Shown here: piece after piece, positions 23,282 to 34,301 of the stretch
Layout: each line of letters starts with the position of its first letter
Position numbering within the stretch: position 1 is the first letter of the stretch
Assembly (NCBI RefSeq): GCF_002149035.1
Contig: NZ_NGFP01000019.1
Location: forward strand, 9,157-62,072
From: Streptosporangium minutum
Lineage (GTDB): Bacteria > Actinomycetota > Actinomycetes > Streptosporangiales > Streptosporangiaceae
Reading direction: 5' to 3'
Length of the DNA: 52,916 bases
Made by a program: the position numbers and the translations under genes
The notes under the pieces: generated by a model
Database searches by the model: none
Told to the model about the DNA's origin: nothing
What the model saw: the letters and a program-made list of their open reading frames with translations, nothing else

Positions 23282-24478
23282 CTAATGCGCGTGCGACCAC
23301 CGGTGGAGGTCGTCGCGGATGAGGCGGAGCTCCTCCATGGCGCGGCTCGCGCCGGTCTGCCGCGACAGCGTCAGAGCCTGGCGGGCGATACCGGCCGAGC
23401 GCTCGCTCTCGTGCGCGTCGGCGTAGGCGTGGGCGAGACGGGCCAGGTTGTAGGCCGTGAGGTAGTTCGACGGAGCCGCCGAGAGGTCCCGCTCCAGGAT
23501 CTCGATAGCGTCGGCGGGATGGTGGAGCTGGATGAGGCATCCGGCGGCCAGGGCGTTGTGGAGCCAGGCGGGATAGTCGAACACGATGGGCGTGTCGTCC
23601 TTCGAGCCCTCCCGGGGCGCCTCCGCGGACTCCTCCAGGCGGCGGTGGCACATGTCCTCCGCTCCGGCGAGGGCGTGGCCCTGGGCCTCGTGCCGGCGGG
23701 CCATCGCCTCCAGCGGCGGCGGGGAGAGGACGTGTTCGCGGGCGGCGACGGCGAGGCCTATCACCTGCTCGGGGTTGCTCCGGTTGTCCTGAAGGCCGGC
23801 CCGGCGGGCAAGGGCGTACGCCACGAGCCGTTCGTCGCCCGCCTGGTGCGCGGCCAGCAGGGCCCGGTCCGACCAGGCCAGCGCCTCGTCGAGGTCGCCG
23901 GTCTCGTAGTGCATGCGGCTGATCAGCTCGGCGTCCTGGGCGCTGATCCGGAGCAGCGCCCGATGGATGCCCGACCTGGAGTCACGGCGCAGTCCGTCGA
24001 TCACGGTGAAGACGGGAGACAGGGCGTCGATCGTGCGGGCCGGACGGAGATCCGGCCGTGAGTAGGCCCGCAGGACGGTCTCGAAGTAGGCGGCGGTCCG
24101 GTCGTCGGCCCGCTTGGGGTCTTCGATCGCCCGGCCGGTGCGCTCCTCCTCCTCGGCGGAGAACATCCCCGCCATCAGCGGGATGCCGGTCAGATGGTGC
24201 CAGAGCGTCGTACCGGCCGCCTCGCCGCTGAACAGCTCCGCCTCGTTCATGTCGAACGCCCGGCAGAACAGCTCGGAGTACAGCTCGTCGGGCCGCTGTT
24301 CCCCGGCCTCCCAGGAGCGGACCATCTCCGAGAGCTTCTCCCGCGGGGGCAGGCGGTCACGGGTCGTCTCGTCCGCGGCCTCGGTCAGCTGCTCGCCGAG
24401 GTCCTTCCGGCTCCACAGGCGGCCGCGCCGCCAGGCGCGCAGGCGGGCGGCCCAGGTCGGAATGTCGATGGCAGCCAT
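23282..24478 (-). CDS. XRE-type regulator with TPR-like repeats
   Basis: The 398-residue protein starts with a helix-turn-helix-like region (AARLRAWRRGRLWSRKDLGE, QLTEAADET, then SEMVRSWEAGEQRPDELYSE). About 280 residues of helical repeats follow (HYETGDLDEALAWSDRALLA, ERLVAYALARRAGLQDNRSN, NYLTAYNLARLAHAYADAHE). The layout resembles actinomycete signalling regulators in which the TPR part binds a peptide or small ligand. ATG 24478 follows GAGAGG. Its target is not evident; the long upstream gap (24479-25276) separates it from another XRE regulator on the opposite strand. Confidence 0.85.
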   Translation of the reverse strand: MAAIDIPTWAARLRAWRRGRLWSRKDLGEQLTEAADETTRDRLPPREKLSEMVRSWEAGEQRPDELYSELFCRAFDMNEAELFSGEAAGTTLWHHLTGIPLMAGMFSAEEEERTGRAIEDPKRADDRTAAYFETVLRAYSRPDLRPARTIDALSPVFTVIDGLRRDSRSGIHRALLRISAQDAELISRMHYETGDLDEALAWSDRALLAAHQAGDERLVAYALARRAGLQDNRSNPEQVIGLAVAAREHVLSPPPLEAMARRHEAQGHALAGAEDMCHRRLEESAEAPREGSKDDTPIVFDYPAWLHNALAAGCLIQLHHPADAIEILERDLSAAPSNYLTAYNLARLAHAYADAHESERSAGIARQALTLSRQTGASRAMEELRLIRDDLHRWSHAH

Positions 24479-25276
24479 CGGTGCATCCTCTCGACAGACG
24501 GGCGGGAAGAGACATTCCACCCACTCAGGGACATCCGCTCCCATTCTCCCCTGTCGGCTGCTCGCCGTTCTCATAAGAATGCTAAAAACTCAGGCGACGG
24601 CCTTGACGCGTGATCGGGGTTCGGGCATCACCGGCGCTGATCGCCTCCCGCGGGCCGAAGAGGGCCCCGCCCGCCCCGTGCGGGCGGGTCCCGGTCGCCG
24701 GTGCGCGAGCGACGGGCGGGGCGTCCCTTCTCCGGAGGCGCCGCCCGTCAGGGGGTGCGCGGGCCGGGAAAGGGGAATCCCGACTGTTCCCCGACCGGCC
24801 GAGGGGGCCCGCCTGTCCGGGCCCGGCGGTCACGATGTCATGCGGGGGGATCCTCCTGCTCGGACGGGTTTCCCAGGGGCCCTCGGCCGGTTGCGATGTG
24901 CCGCGTCGTCCGGCGGCAGGGCGCCCATGACCATCGAAAATGACAGCCAGTTTTTTCACATGTCAGAGAACTTTATGTATTTCATACTTTTTCATGGATG
25001 GATCTGCTTGAATTCGACCGCGGGAGTCTCCGGAGTTTCCCGGTGCGGGGATCTCCGTGCCGATGCCTGCCGGTGGAGGGTGCGGGCCGACGGAAGGGTG
25101 CACGCCCCACCGGGCGGGCGTTCTGTCTAAGGCGGGCAAGTTGTCTTAAAGGACCGTTTTTACGCTGCGTGTATGGGAAGTAAGCGCTCGATACATGCGT
25201 CAGAATATGGTTGTCCGATTCTCATTGAAAAAAGCGGAACGGTCGCACCGTCCGGGTGGCACGACGGGGAGTGATC
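24479..25276. other. 798-bp divergent intergenic region with an A/T-rich island
   Basis: No convincing gene is seen. From about 24918 to 25016 the base composition drops sharply to A/T-rich (runs such as CAGTTTTTTCACATG and TTTATGTATTTCATAC), unlike the surrounding DNA. A short frame starting at ATG 24927 (MTIENDSQFFHMSENF) crosses it, but has no ribosome site. The last 140 bp (AAGTTGTCTTAAAGG onwards) is again A/T-richer and probably holds the promoter of the gene at 25277. Confidence 0.5.
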
Positions 25277-26188
25277 ATGAGCACGGAGCACCTCGAAAGC
25301 AGCGTGGCGCCCGGTGGTGTCCTGGCCGGGGCCGGTGGCGGTCCCACGATCCTGCGGATCCTGCTGGGCGCCCAGTTGAGGCGGTTGCGCACGGCCAGGG
25401 GAGTCTCCCGGGAGGACGCCGGCTACGCCATCCGCGCCTCCCATGCCAAGATCAGCCGCATGGAGCTGGGACGGGTCGGCTTCAAGGAGCGCGACGTCGC
25501 CGACCTGCTGACGCTGTACGGGGTGACCGACCCCGGCGACAGGTCGCCGCTGCTCGCCCTGGCCCGTCAGGCCAACGCTCCGGGCTGGTGGCACAAGTAC
25601 GGCGACCTGCTCCCCAGCTGGTTCGAGGTCTATGTGGGCCTTGAGGAGGCCGCCTCGATCGTGCGGACCTACGAGGTGCAGTTCGTCCCCGGCCTCCTGC
25701 AGAGTCCGGAGTACGCCCGGGCGGTCATCATGCTCGTGCACAGTGCCGCCTCCGCGGAGGAGGTCGATCGCCGTGTCGCCCTCCGCATGATCCGGCAGGA
25801 GCGTCTGACCCGGTCCGACGCGAGGACGCTCTGGGCCGTGATGGACGAGGCCGTGCTGCGGCGCCCCATCGGCGGGCCCCAGGTGCTGCGCGCGCAGATC
25901 GACCACCTGCTGAAGGCCACCGAGATGCCCAACGTGAGGCTGCAGATCATGCCGTTCCACCGCGGCGGCCACGCGGCGGCCGGCGGCCCGTTCTCCATCC
26001 TGCGCTTCCCCGAGCGGGACCTGCCCGACGTGGTCTACCTGGAGCAGCTCACCAGCGCGCTCTACGTCGACAAACTTGAGGAGACCGACCACTACATGCA
26101 GGTCATGGACCGCCTGTGCGTCCAGGCCTACTCCGTCGCGGACAGCAGGAGGTTCCTCCGCGACCTGCGTGCGGAACTGCCGGGCTGA
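25277..26188 (+). CDS. XRE-family regulator with DUF5753 domain, no DUF397 partner
   Basis: The 303-residue protein has a helix-turn-helix (LGAQLRRLRTARGVSREDAG, then YAIRASHAKISRMELGRVGF) and DUF5753 blocks: VQFVPGLLQSPEYARAVIML, LWAVMDEAVLRRPIGGPQVL, MPNVRLQIMPFHRGGHAAAG, VVYLEQLTSALYVD. ATG 25277 follows GGGGAG. It is a paralogue of the regulator at 1701-2555, but no DUF397 gene lies beside it. It may work alone or with a distant DUF397 protein. Confidence 0.93.
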   Translation: MSTEHLESSVAPGGVLAGAGGGPTILRILLGAQLRRLRTARGVSREDAGYAIRASHAKISRMELGRVGFKERDVADLLTLYGVTDPGDRSPLLALARQANAPGWWHKYGDLLPSWFEVYVGLEEAASIVRTYEVQFVPGLLQSPEYARAVIMLVHSAASAEEVDRRVALRMIRQERLTRSDARTLWAVMDEAVLRRPIGGPQVLRAQIDHLLKATEMPNVRLQIMPFHRGGHAAAGGPFSILRFPERDLPDVVYLEQLTSALYVDKLEETDHYMQVMDRLCVQAYSVADSRRFLRDLRAELPG

Positions 26189-26324
26189 CATCCGGCCGAC
26201 GCCGCCCGGGGGGTCGGCTCGACGGCTCCGGCCGCCATGCGGTCCATCGGCGCGAGCGTCATCGGGGAGACCGGACCCGCGTCACCGTCCGCTTGACGTC
26301 GGGCCGGCCCGAGGTCCCGGTTCT

Positions 26325-26405
26325 GCTCGCCGGGGTGCCGGACGACCTCCTGACGTGGCCGCTCGCCGGGGTGCCGGACGACCTCCTGACGTGGCCGCTC
26401 GCCGG
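26325..26405. repeat. Perfect 36-bp tandem repeat, 2.25 copies
   Basis: The unit begins GCTCGCCGGGGTGCCGGACG and repeats without change at 26325, 26361 and (first 9 bp) 26397. Perfect identity implies a recent duplication. It sits in the 289-bp gap after the DUF5753 regulator, upstream of the oxidoreductase promoter. I see no gene in this gap. Confidence 0.9.
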
Positions 26406-26477
26406 CAGGTCCCCCTCGTGGGAGAGGCGTCCGAGTGTCGTCCGGGGTGTGCGGCCATGCCGGGATAGCTTGGGGCG

Positions 26478-27314
26478 ATGGACTCTGGCTTTGGGTACTT
26501 CGCGACACATGACGCGGTCGATCCCGCCCGGATCGCCCAGGTGATCGAGCAGCGTGGTCACGCGATGCTGCTCTTCAGCGAGCACACCCACATCCCGGCG
26601 GGCCCGCCGCCCACGCGGCCCGAGGGCGGCGCGCTGCCCCGCAAGTACTGGCACACCTACGACCCGTTCGTGGCGTGCACCGCCGCCGGCCTGGCCACGA
26701 CGCGGCTGCGCGTGGGGACCGGCGTCTGCCTGGTCCCCCAGCACCACCCGATCGCTCTCGCGAAGTCGGTGGCGAGCGTCGACGCCCTCACCGGCGGGCG
26801 GTTCGTCTTCGGCGTGGGGGCGGGCTGGCTCGAACCCGAGATCCGCAACCATGGGGTCGACCCGGCGCGCCGGTTCGCGGTGATGAAGGAGCACATCCAG
26901 GCGGCGCAGCGGATCTGGACCCGCGACGAGGCCGACTACCACGGCGAGTTCGTGTCGTTCGACCCGATCTGGTCATGGCCCAAGCCGGCCCAGCGGCCCT
27001 ACCCGCCGGTGCTGGTCGGCGGCACCGGACCCCGGGTGTTCGACCGCGTGCTGTCCTACGGCGACGGCTGGTTGCCGAACTACGGGCCCGGCGTCCTGGA
27101 GCGCGTGCGGGAGCTGTTCCAGCGCGCCGCGGAGGAGGGCAGACCGGTGCGGGTGGTGATGATGTCGGTGCCCTCGGACCCCGCGGTGCTGGAGGAGTGC
27201 GAGAAGGCGGGGGTGGACGTCGTGCTGCCGTGGCTGCCCTCGGCGGGTCTGGGCCGCCTCGAACGCGAGATGGACGCCTTCGAGACGGCGCTCGCGGAGA
27301 TGCGAGGGGAATGA
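26478..27314 (+). CDS. LLM-class F420-dependent oxidoreductase
   Basis: The 278-residue TIM-barrel protein belongs to the luciferase-like group (TIGR03619-type). It shows MLLFSEHTHIPAGP, DPFVACTAAGLATTRLRVGT, VCLVPQHHPIALAKSVASVD, LTGGRFVFGVGAGWLEPEI and RPYPPVLVGGTGPRVFDRVL. These enzymes use reduced F420 (common in actinomycetes) or flavin to reduce or oxidise small molecules. ATG 26478 has only a GGGG upstream. It stands alone, so the substrate cannot be inferred. Confidence 0.92.
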   Translation: MDSGFGYFATHDAVDPARIAQVIEQRGHAMLLFSEHTHIPAGPPPTRPEGGALPRKYWHTYDPFVACTAAGLATTRLRVGTGVCLVPQHHPIALAKSVASVDALTGGRFVFGVGAGWLEPEIRNHGVDPARRFAVMKEHIQAAQRIWTRDEADYHGEFVSFDPIWSWPKPAQRPYPPVLVGGTGPRVFDRVLSYGDGWLPNYGPGVLERVRELFQRAAEEGRPVRVVMMSVPSDPAVLEECEKAGVDVVLPWLPSAGLGRLEREMDAFETALAEMRGE

Positions 27315-27456
27315 TCCCGGCCGCGCCTTCCGGGTGCGACCGGAGACCTTCCTTACCGATGAGTCATTAACCTGTAATGCACGCTTGTAAATACGGCGGA
27401 ACGGGCCGACATTCTTGAACAACGGAGCCGCTCGGGGGAGAGCCCAGGAGGTCAGT

Positions 27457-28272
27457 TTGAACGTCCCCCGCCGGATCCTCGCCCTCATCGCAGCGGTGAC
27501 CCTCACGTCCGCCCCGACGACGGCCGTGGCGGACGCCTCGGCGGTCCCCGGCACCATGGCCGCGATGGGCGACTCCATCACCCGTGGTTTCAACGCCTGC
27601 GGCTTCTACCTCGACTGCCCCTCCCGGTCCTGGTCGACCGGGTCCGACGCGGCGGTCGACAGCCACTACCGGCGTCTGCTGGCCGACAACCCCTCCCTCG
27701 CCGTCCACAACGACGGCCGGTCGGGCGCCAAGGTCGCCGACATGGCCGGTCAGGCGCAGCAGGCGGTCTCCCAGGGAGCCGACTACGTCACGATCCTGAT
27801 CGGGGCCAACGACGCCTGCGCGTCGTCGGAGGCGGGGATGACCTCGGTGGCCGACTTCGAGGCCAGGTTCCGTACGGCGGTGCGGACGCTCACCACCGGC
27901 CTGCCCGATGCGGGGATCTTCGTCTCCAGCATTCCCGACGTCAAGCGGCTCTGGGAGGTCGGCAAGGACAGCTCCTCCGCGCGCACCGCGTGGTCCACCC
28001 TCGGCATCTGCCAGTCGATGCTGGCCAGACCACGCTCCACCGACCAGGCCGACATCGACAGGCGCGATCGGGTGCGCGGGCGCGTGGCCGACTTCAACGC
28101 GGTGCTGGCCCGGGTCTGCGCCGAGCAGATCACCTGCCGGTACGACGGAGGAGCCGTCTTCGGCCACCCGTTCACGCTGTCCCAGCTGAGCCGCTGGGAC
28201 TACTTCCACCCCAACGCCTCCGGCCAGCGGCTCCTCGCCGAGATCACCTATACGGCCGGTGCCGTTCTGTAG
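27457..28272 (+). CDS. Secreted SGNH/GDSL hydrolase (lipase/esterase-like)
   Basis: The 271-residue protein starts at TTG 27457 after AGGAGGT. It carries a signal peptide (RRILALIAAVTLTSAPTTAV ending near ADA). SGNH motifs follow: Ser in AAMGDSITRGF, Gly/Asn region VTILIGANDAC, and Asp/His in WDYFHPNASGQ. Three Cys pairs (NACGFYLDC; DAC and GIC; VCAEQITC) fit extracellular disulfides as in Streptomyces lipases of this family. It probably hydrolyses extracellular esters. The longer frame from 27415 is unlikely. Confidence 0.92.
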   Translation: MNVPRRILALIAAVTLTSAPTTAVADASAVPGTMAAMGDSITRGFNACGFYLDCPSRSWSTGSDAAVDSHYRRLLADNPSLAVHNDGRSGAKVADMAGQAQQAVSQGADYVTILIGANDACASSEAGMTSVADFEARFRTAVRTLTTGLPDAGIFVSSIPDVKRLWEVGKDSSSARTAWSTLGICQSMLARPRSTDQADIDRRDRVRGRVADFNAVLARVCAEQITCRYDGGAVFGHPFTLSQLSRWDYFHPNASGQRLLAEITYTAGAVL

Positions 28273-28503
28273 GGCCACGCGGTACGGCTCGCCGGCACCG
28301 CTGTCGACTCTAACCTCTGACCGGTGTCCGAAATTGTCGTCAACTTGCCGTTGACCTTGCCCCCTTTCGGGCCTAGCGTCCCGAGCAGCCGGGAGGATCG
28401 CCTCTTCGAGAGGGATTCCTCCACGGCCGTCCGGTGGTATTCCGGTCCCGCCCGGAGAGCGGGCGCGGGCTTGTGACGCAACGCGGCACCGTGAGGAGAG
28501 CAC

Positions 28504-29331
28504 ATGGCGGAACGGCTGAAAGCCCGGGGACTGCTCGGTGAGATGGCCGCCGAGTTCGTGGGGACCATGATCCTGATCCTGTTCGGGGTGGGGGTCGTCG
28601 CCCAGGTCGCCGCGGCCGGCATCGGCGACCACGACAGCATCGCGTGGGCGTGGGGGCTCGGGGTCACCCTGGGCGTCTACGTGGCGGCCCGCATCAGCGG
28701 CGCGCATCTCAACCCGGCCGTCACGGTCGCGCTCGCGGTCTTCAAGGGGTTCTCCTGGCGCAAGGTGCTGCCGTACTCCCTGGCGCAGACCGCGGGCGCG
28801 TTCGTCGCCGCGCTCATCGTGCGGTGGAACTACGCGGAGGTGCTCGCCAAGGCCGACCCCGGTCACACGATCAAGACCCAGGGGGTCTTCTCCACCCTGC
28901 CAGGCAACGGCACCCTGCCCGTCGGCACGTGGGGCGCGTTCCGCGACCAGGTGATCGGCACCGCGATCCTGCTCCTGCTCATCCTCGCCGTCTCCGACGT
29001 GCGCAACTCGCCGCCCGCGGCGAACCTCGCCCCCTTCGTGGTCGGACTGGTCGTCGTGGCGATCGGCATGGCCTGGGGCACCAACGCGGGCTACGCCATC
29101 AACCCGGCGCGTGACTTCGGGCCCCGGCTCGCCTCGTTCCTCACCGGCTACGGGACGGCCTGGCGCGATCAGTACGGCCAGCTCTACTTCTGGGTGCCTA
29201 TCGTGGCACCTGTGATCGGCGGACTGATCGGCGCGGGCCTCTACCAGGTCGTGGTTGCCCGTTTCCTGCCGCCCGGAACCGGGCCCGAGGTGGGCCGGGT
29301 GCCGTCACCGGCCGACTACGAGACCGCCTGA
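28504..29331 (+). CDS. glpF: Glycerol uptake facilitator (aquaglyceroporin)
   Basis: The 275-residue protein is a six-helix MIP channel with both NPA boxes (SGAHLNPAVTVAL and NAGYAINPARDFGPRL). The Asp after the second NPAR is the glycerol-channel signature. It starts MAERLKARGLLGEMAAEFVG and has an extended loop between halves (HTIKTQGVFSTLPGNGTLP) as in actinomycete GlpF. ATG 28504 follows GTGAGGAGA. It is 42 bp upstream of glpK and surely in the same operon. The preceding 231 bp should hold the promoter; no regulator gene (GlpR) is adjacent. Confidence 0.96.
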   Translation: MAERLKARGLLGEMAAEFVGTMILILFGVGVVAQVAAAGIGDHDSIAWAWGLGVTLGVYVAARISGAHLNPAVTVALAVFKGFSWRKVLPYSLAQTAGAFVAALIVRWNYAEVLAKADPGHTIKTQGVFSTLPGNGTLPVGTWGAFRDQVIGTAILLLLILAVSDVRNSPPAANLAPFVVGLVVVAIGMAWGTNAGYAINPARDFGPRLASFLTGYGTAWRDQYGQLYFWVPIVAPVIGGLIGAGLYQVVVARFLPPGTGPEVGRVPSPADYETA

Positions 29332-29373
29332 CAACCGCCGCCCCAAGCCGACCCTTGAAGGAGACATCACTCC

Positions 29374-30891
<1,518 letters not shown>

Positions 30892-30894
30892 GGC

Positions 30895-30928
30895 CGGATC
30901 CGCCCGTCCCGAGGGGCAGGCGGATCCG
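30895..30928. terminator. Perfect 10-bp stem, bidirectional terminator
   Basis: CGGATCCGCC and GGCGGATCCG flank a 14-base loop. An outer pair, CCTGAGG and CCTCAGG, can extend the stem. It fills the 40 bp between the convergent ends of glpK and the antiporter gene. Confidence 0.88.
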
Positions 30929-30931
30929 CGG

Positions 30932-32821
30932 TCACGTCCTCAGGGCCGCGCGCGCACGGGCGGCCCGCACCGCGGCCGAGAGGGTGGCGACGTCGTAGGC
31001 GCCGTGGTGCCTGCGCCCGTTGACGAAGAACGTCGGTGTGCCCGACACGCCGCTCAGGTCGGCCGAGTCGATGTCCTCGGCGACCCGGGCGGCGCCGGCG
31101 TGGTCGCGGAGGCTGTCGCGGAACCGCTCGACGTCGAGGCCGAGCTCCCCGGCGTAGCCGATCAGGTCGCGGACCCGGAGCTCGTCCTGGTGGTCGAGCA
31201 GCAGGTCGTGCATCTCCCAGAACGCCTCCTGCTCGGCGGCGGCCTCCGCGGCCTCCGCGGCGAGCTGGGCGTAGGGATGCACGTCGTGCAGCGGCAGATG
31301 CCTCCAGACGTAGCGGACGTCGCCGAGGTCGGCGAGCAGTTCGCGGACGACCGGCTCCGCCTGGCCGCAGTAGGGGCACTCGAAGTCGCCGTACTCGACC
31401 ACGGTCACCGGCGCGTCCTGGGGGCCGCGCACGTGGTCGCGGTCCGGGTCGACGGGCGCGGCGAGGTCGACGATGCTCTCGGCGGTGCCCAGCAGCGCCC
31501 GGATCCGCAGCCGCTTGGGGAACAGCGCGGTCACGCGGTAGACGGCCCAGGTCATGAGGGGCGCGCAGAGCGCCGCGGTGAGGATGCCGAGCTTCGCCTC
31601 CTCCAGCTGCGGGCCGTCGAAGGCGAGGGTGGCGATCAGCAGGGACACGGTGAAGCCGATGCCGGCGATCGTGCCGCCGGCCGCGACGGAGGCCCAGCCG
31701 ACGGGCGGGCGGACGCGGCCGCGGCTCAGCCGGGTGACGAGCCACGAGGACCCGATGACGCCGACGGGCTTGCCCACGACGTAGGCCAGCAGGATGCCCA
31801 GCGTGATCGGGGAGGTGACCGCCCGCGCCAGGAATTCGCCGCTGATCGTCACCCCCGCGTTCGAGAGAGCGAAAAGAGGCACGACCAGGTAGCTCACCCA
31901 CGGGTGGTAGAGCTGCTGCAGCCGCTCGTTCGGCGAGATCGTCGAGGCGAGCCCCACGCTGGCCGAGCGGGCCAGCTCCGGTGTCGGCTGCTCCCGGAAG
32001 AGCCGGAAGAGGTCCGTCGCGCGGGCGAGATCCCCGCGCGCGGCCGGGGAGGCGTAGGTCAGCAGCCCCATGGCCAGGCCGATGACGATGGGCTCCACGC
32101 CGGACTTGAGGAGCGCCACCCACGCCGCCGCTCCGAGCAGCGCGTAGGGCAGGCCGCGGCGCACGCCGGCGGCGCGGACGAGCAGGATCACCGCGAAGAT
32201 CACGGCCGCGGCCAGCAGCGCCGGCGGCACGACCCGCTCGCTGTAGAAGACCGTGATGACCCCGAGCGCGACGAGGTCGTCGACGACGGTGACGGTGAGC
32301 AGGTAGGTGCGCAGCCGTGCCGGGAAGCGGGACCCGAAGAGCGCGAGCATGCCGAGCGCGAACGCGGTGTCCGTCGACATCGCCGCGCCCCACCCGTGCG
32401 CGGAGGGGCTGCCCGCGTTGACGGCAAGGTAGATCGCGACAGGCACGGCCATCCCGCCGACGCCGGCGACGAGCGGCAGCACGAGCCGCCGACGGTCGCG
32501 CAGCTCGCCCATGTCGAACTCGCGGCGCGCCTCAAGACCGACGACGAAGAAGAAGAACGTCATCAGCCCGTTGTTGACCCACTGGCGCAGGTCCTGCGAC
32601 ACGTCCAGCCCGTCGAGGCGGATGGACAGCACCGTCCGCCAGACGGCCTCGTACGACGACGGGCCGGCGTTCGCCCAGGCGAGCGCGGCCAGCGTCGCGG
32701 CGAGCAGGATCATGGCGCTGCCGGTCTCGGTCCGGAGGAACTCGCGCAGCGGTGTGCTGAGACCCTGCGCCCATGCGGTCCGCCCGGAGAACGGCGCGCC
32801 GGCCTCCCGTGGTTCGGTCAT
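30932..32821 (-). CDS. nhaA: NhaA Na+/H+ antiporter fused to a DsbA-like thioredoxin domain
   Basis: Residues 1-~430 form an NhaA antiporter: [59 protein letters not shown] (the conserved Asp pair) and [20 protein letters not shown]. After a linker, residues ~455-629 form a DsbA/thioredoxin domain with CPYC in [19 protein letters not shown] and the cis-Pro block [18 protein letters not shown]. This fusion is known in actinomycetes and is predicted to couple ion exchange with thiol redox control. The topology puts the redox domain on the side reached by the last helix. ATG 32821 follows AGGA closely. Confidence 0.94.
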   Translation of the reverse strand: MTEPREAGAPFSGRTAWAQGLSTPLREFLRTETGSAMILLAATLAALAWANAGPSSYEAVWRTVLSIRLDGLDVSQDLRQWVNNGLMTFFFFVVGLEARREFDMGELRDRRRLVLPLVAGVGGMAVPVAIYLAVNAGSPSAHGWGAAMSTDTAFALGMLALFGSRFPARLRTYLLTVTVVDDLVALGVITVFYSERVVPPALLAAAVIFAVILLVRAAGVRRGLPYALLGAAAWVALLKSGVEPIVIGLAMGLLTYASPAARGDLARATDLFRLFREQPTPELARSASVGLASTISPNERLQQLYHPWVSYLVVPLFALSNAGVTISGEFLARAVTSPITLGILLAYVVGKPVGVIGSSWLVTRLSRGRVRPPVGWASVAAGGTIAGIGFTVSLLIATLAFDGPQLEEAKLGILTAALCAPLMTWAVYRVTALFPKRLRIRALLGTAESIVDLAAPVDPDRDHVRGPQDAPVTVVEYGDFECPYCGQAEPVVRELLADLGDVRYVWRHLPLHDVHPYAQLAAEAAEAAAEQEAFWEMHDLLLDHQDELRVRDLIGYAGELGLDVERFRDSLRDHAGAARVAEDIDSADLSGVSGTPTFFVNGRRHHGAYDVATLSAAVRAARARAALRT

Positions 32822-33263
32822 TCCTGACGGTATCCCCTGTCCGCCCGTCCCGCCCGGAGGCGGGGCCTGCCGTACGTCTCCGACGGGAAGCTGTCCAGGA
32901 GGGTCATCACGCGGGCCGAGGCGGCACCGGAGCGGGCACGGCCCGGCGAGGTGCCCGGCGTGACCCTTCAGGCCGACAGGCCGGGGCGCTCCGCCGCACC
33001 ATGCCAGTCGGGGCCGTCGAGCACGGACGGGATGGGCGGGTCCCGCCGAGAGTAATGACTTCTTTTCTCTTTACTAGTTTCAACCGCAACGCGTCCGGGG
33101 CTTTGCTGGAAACAACCGACCGTCACGAGTCTTTGTTGAATGAAAAGTTCTCCGTGTGCCTCCCCTCACCACCGTCGGCACACCTCCGTCATCCGTAGAT
33201 CTATGACGGCAGCCGCCTGAGACGCCTGCCGGGCTCCCCCTGAACAGCATTCAGGAGGTCGTT
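32822..33263. promoter_or_regulatory. 442-bp region upstream of the sugar ABC operon, with inverted repeat
   Basis: No gene is seen. A perfect 7-bp inverted repeat, CCGTCAT (33186-33192) and ATGACGG (33203-33209), lies 55 bp before the binding-protein start and may be a repressor site. The A/T-richer part at 33050-33090 (TTCTTTTCTCTTTACTAG) is the likely promoter. Confidence 0.5.
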
Positions 33264-34301
33264 ATGGCTCGCTCACGTATCGTCTTCTCCCTTTCGCTCG
33301 TCGCCGCCATCGCACTGGTGGCGCTGGTGCTGGGAGTGGTGGGAGGCCGGGCGACGAGCTCGGCCAGCCAGTCGACGGGGGGAGGAGCGGCCGGGGCGGC
33401 GAGCGGCAAGAAGATCGATGTGATCATCAAGGCGAGCGACTCCTCGTTCTGGCAGACGATGATCGCCGGTGCGAAGCAGTCGGGCGGGGATTTCGGCCTC
33501 AAGGTGAGCACCTTCGGTCCCACGTCGGAGACGAACATCGACCAGCAGGTGCAGCTCGTTGAGAACTCCATCTCCCGGGGCGTCGACGGCCTCGTCATCG
33601 CGCCCAACTCCTCCAGCGCCCTGAACTCGGCGATCGAACGGGCGCGCAAGGCGGGCCTGAAGGTCATCACGGTGGACAGCCGCGTGACCACCGCCTCGGA
33701 GGGGTTCATCGGCACCGACAACCTCAAGGCCGGGATGCAGGCCGGCAAGCGCATGTGCGAGCTGCTCAAGGCCCAGAACAAGACGAGCGGCAGTGTCATG
33801 ATCGAGTCCTCCGTGGCGGGCATCCAGTCGCTGGTCGCCCGGGACACCGGCTTCAAGCAGGGCCTCGCGAACAACTGCCCGCAGGTCAAGGTGTCGCTGC
33901 AGCGCTACAACAACAACGACATCAACACCGCGGCGTCGCAGGTCAACGACGCGCTGACCGCCAACCGCGAGCTGGCGGGGGTCTTCGCCGACAACAACAC
34001 CTCCGGGGTGGGCGCCGCCCGCGCGATCCAGGACAACAACGTGACCGCCACCGTCCCCGTCGTGGCGTTCGACTCCGACCCGCAGGAGAACGCCGCGCTC
34101 GCCGCCGGCACCATTGACGCGCTGGTGGTGCAGAACCCCTACTTCTTCGGATACCAGGGCGTTCTGGCGGCCGGAATGGCCGCGACCGGTCGCATCCCGC
34201 CGCGTGACATCGACCCCGGGGCCGTCGTGGCGGACAAGCGGAACATGAACGACCCCGATGTGAAGCTGCTGCTCAACCCGCCGACGATGAAGGCGGAATG
34301 A
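33264..34301 (+). CDS. Sugar ABC transporter substrate-binding protein (RbsB-like)
   Basis: The 345-residue protein has an N-terminal hydrophobic segment (IVFSLSLVAAIALVALVLGV) and a periplasmic-binding-protein fold of the ribose type. Blocks include KIDVIIKASDSSFWQTMIAG, GVDGLVIAPNSSSALNSAIE and GVFADNNTSGVGAARAIQDN. The segment is followed by GGRATSSAS and no lipobox cysteine, so the protein is probably held by its uncleaved N-terminal helix or secreted. ATG 33264 follows CAGGAGGT. It overlaps the ATPase gene by four bases (ATGA). The sugar is not identifiable. Confidence 0.92.
   Translation: MARSRIVFSLSLVAAIALVALVLGVVGGRATSSASQSTGGGAAGAASGKKIDVIIKASDSSFWQTMIAGAKQSGGDFGLKVSTFGPTSETNIDQQVQLVENSISRGVDGLVIAPNSSSALNSAIERARKAGLKVITVDSRVTTASEGFIGTDNLKAGMQAGKRMCELLKAQNKTSGSVMIESSVAGIQSLVARDTGFKQGLANNCPQVKVSLQRYNNNDINTAASQVNDALTANRELAGVFADNNTSGVGAARAIQDNNVTATVPVVAFDSDPQENAALAAGTIDALVVQNPYFFGYQGVLAAGMAATGRIPPRDIDPGAVVADKRNMNDPDVKLLLNPPTMKAE

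Noticed and set aside
24927-25130. Small plus-strand frame in the A/T-rich island
   Set aside because: No ribosome site, unusual codon composition, and no resemblance to a protein family.
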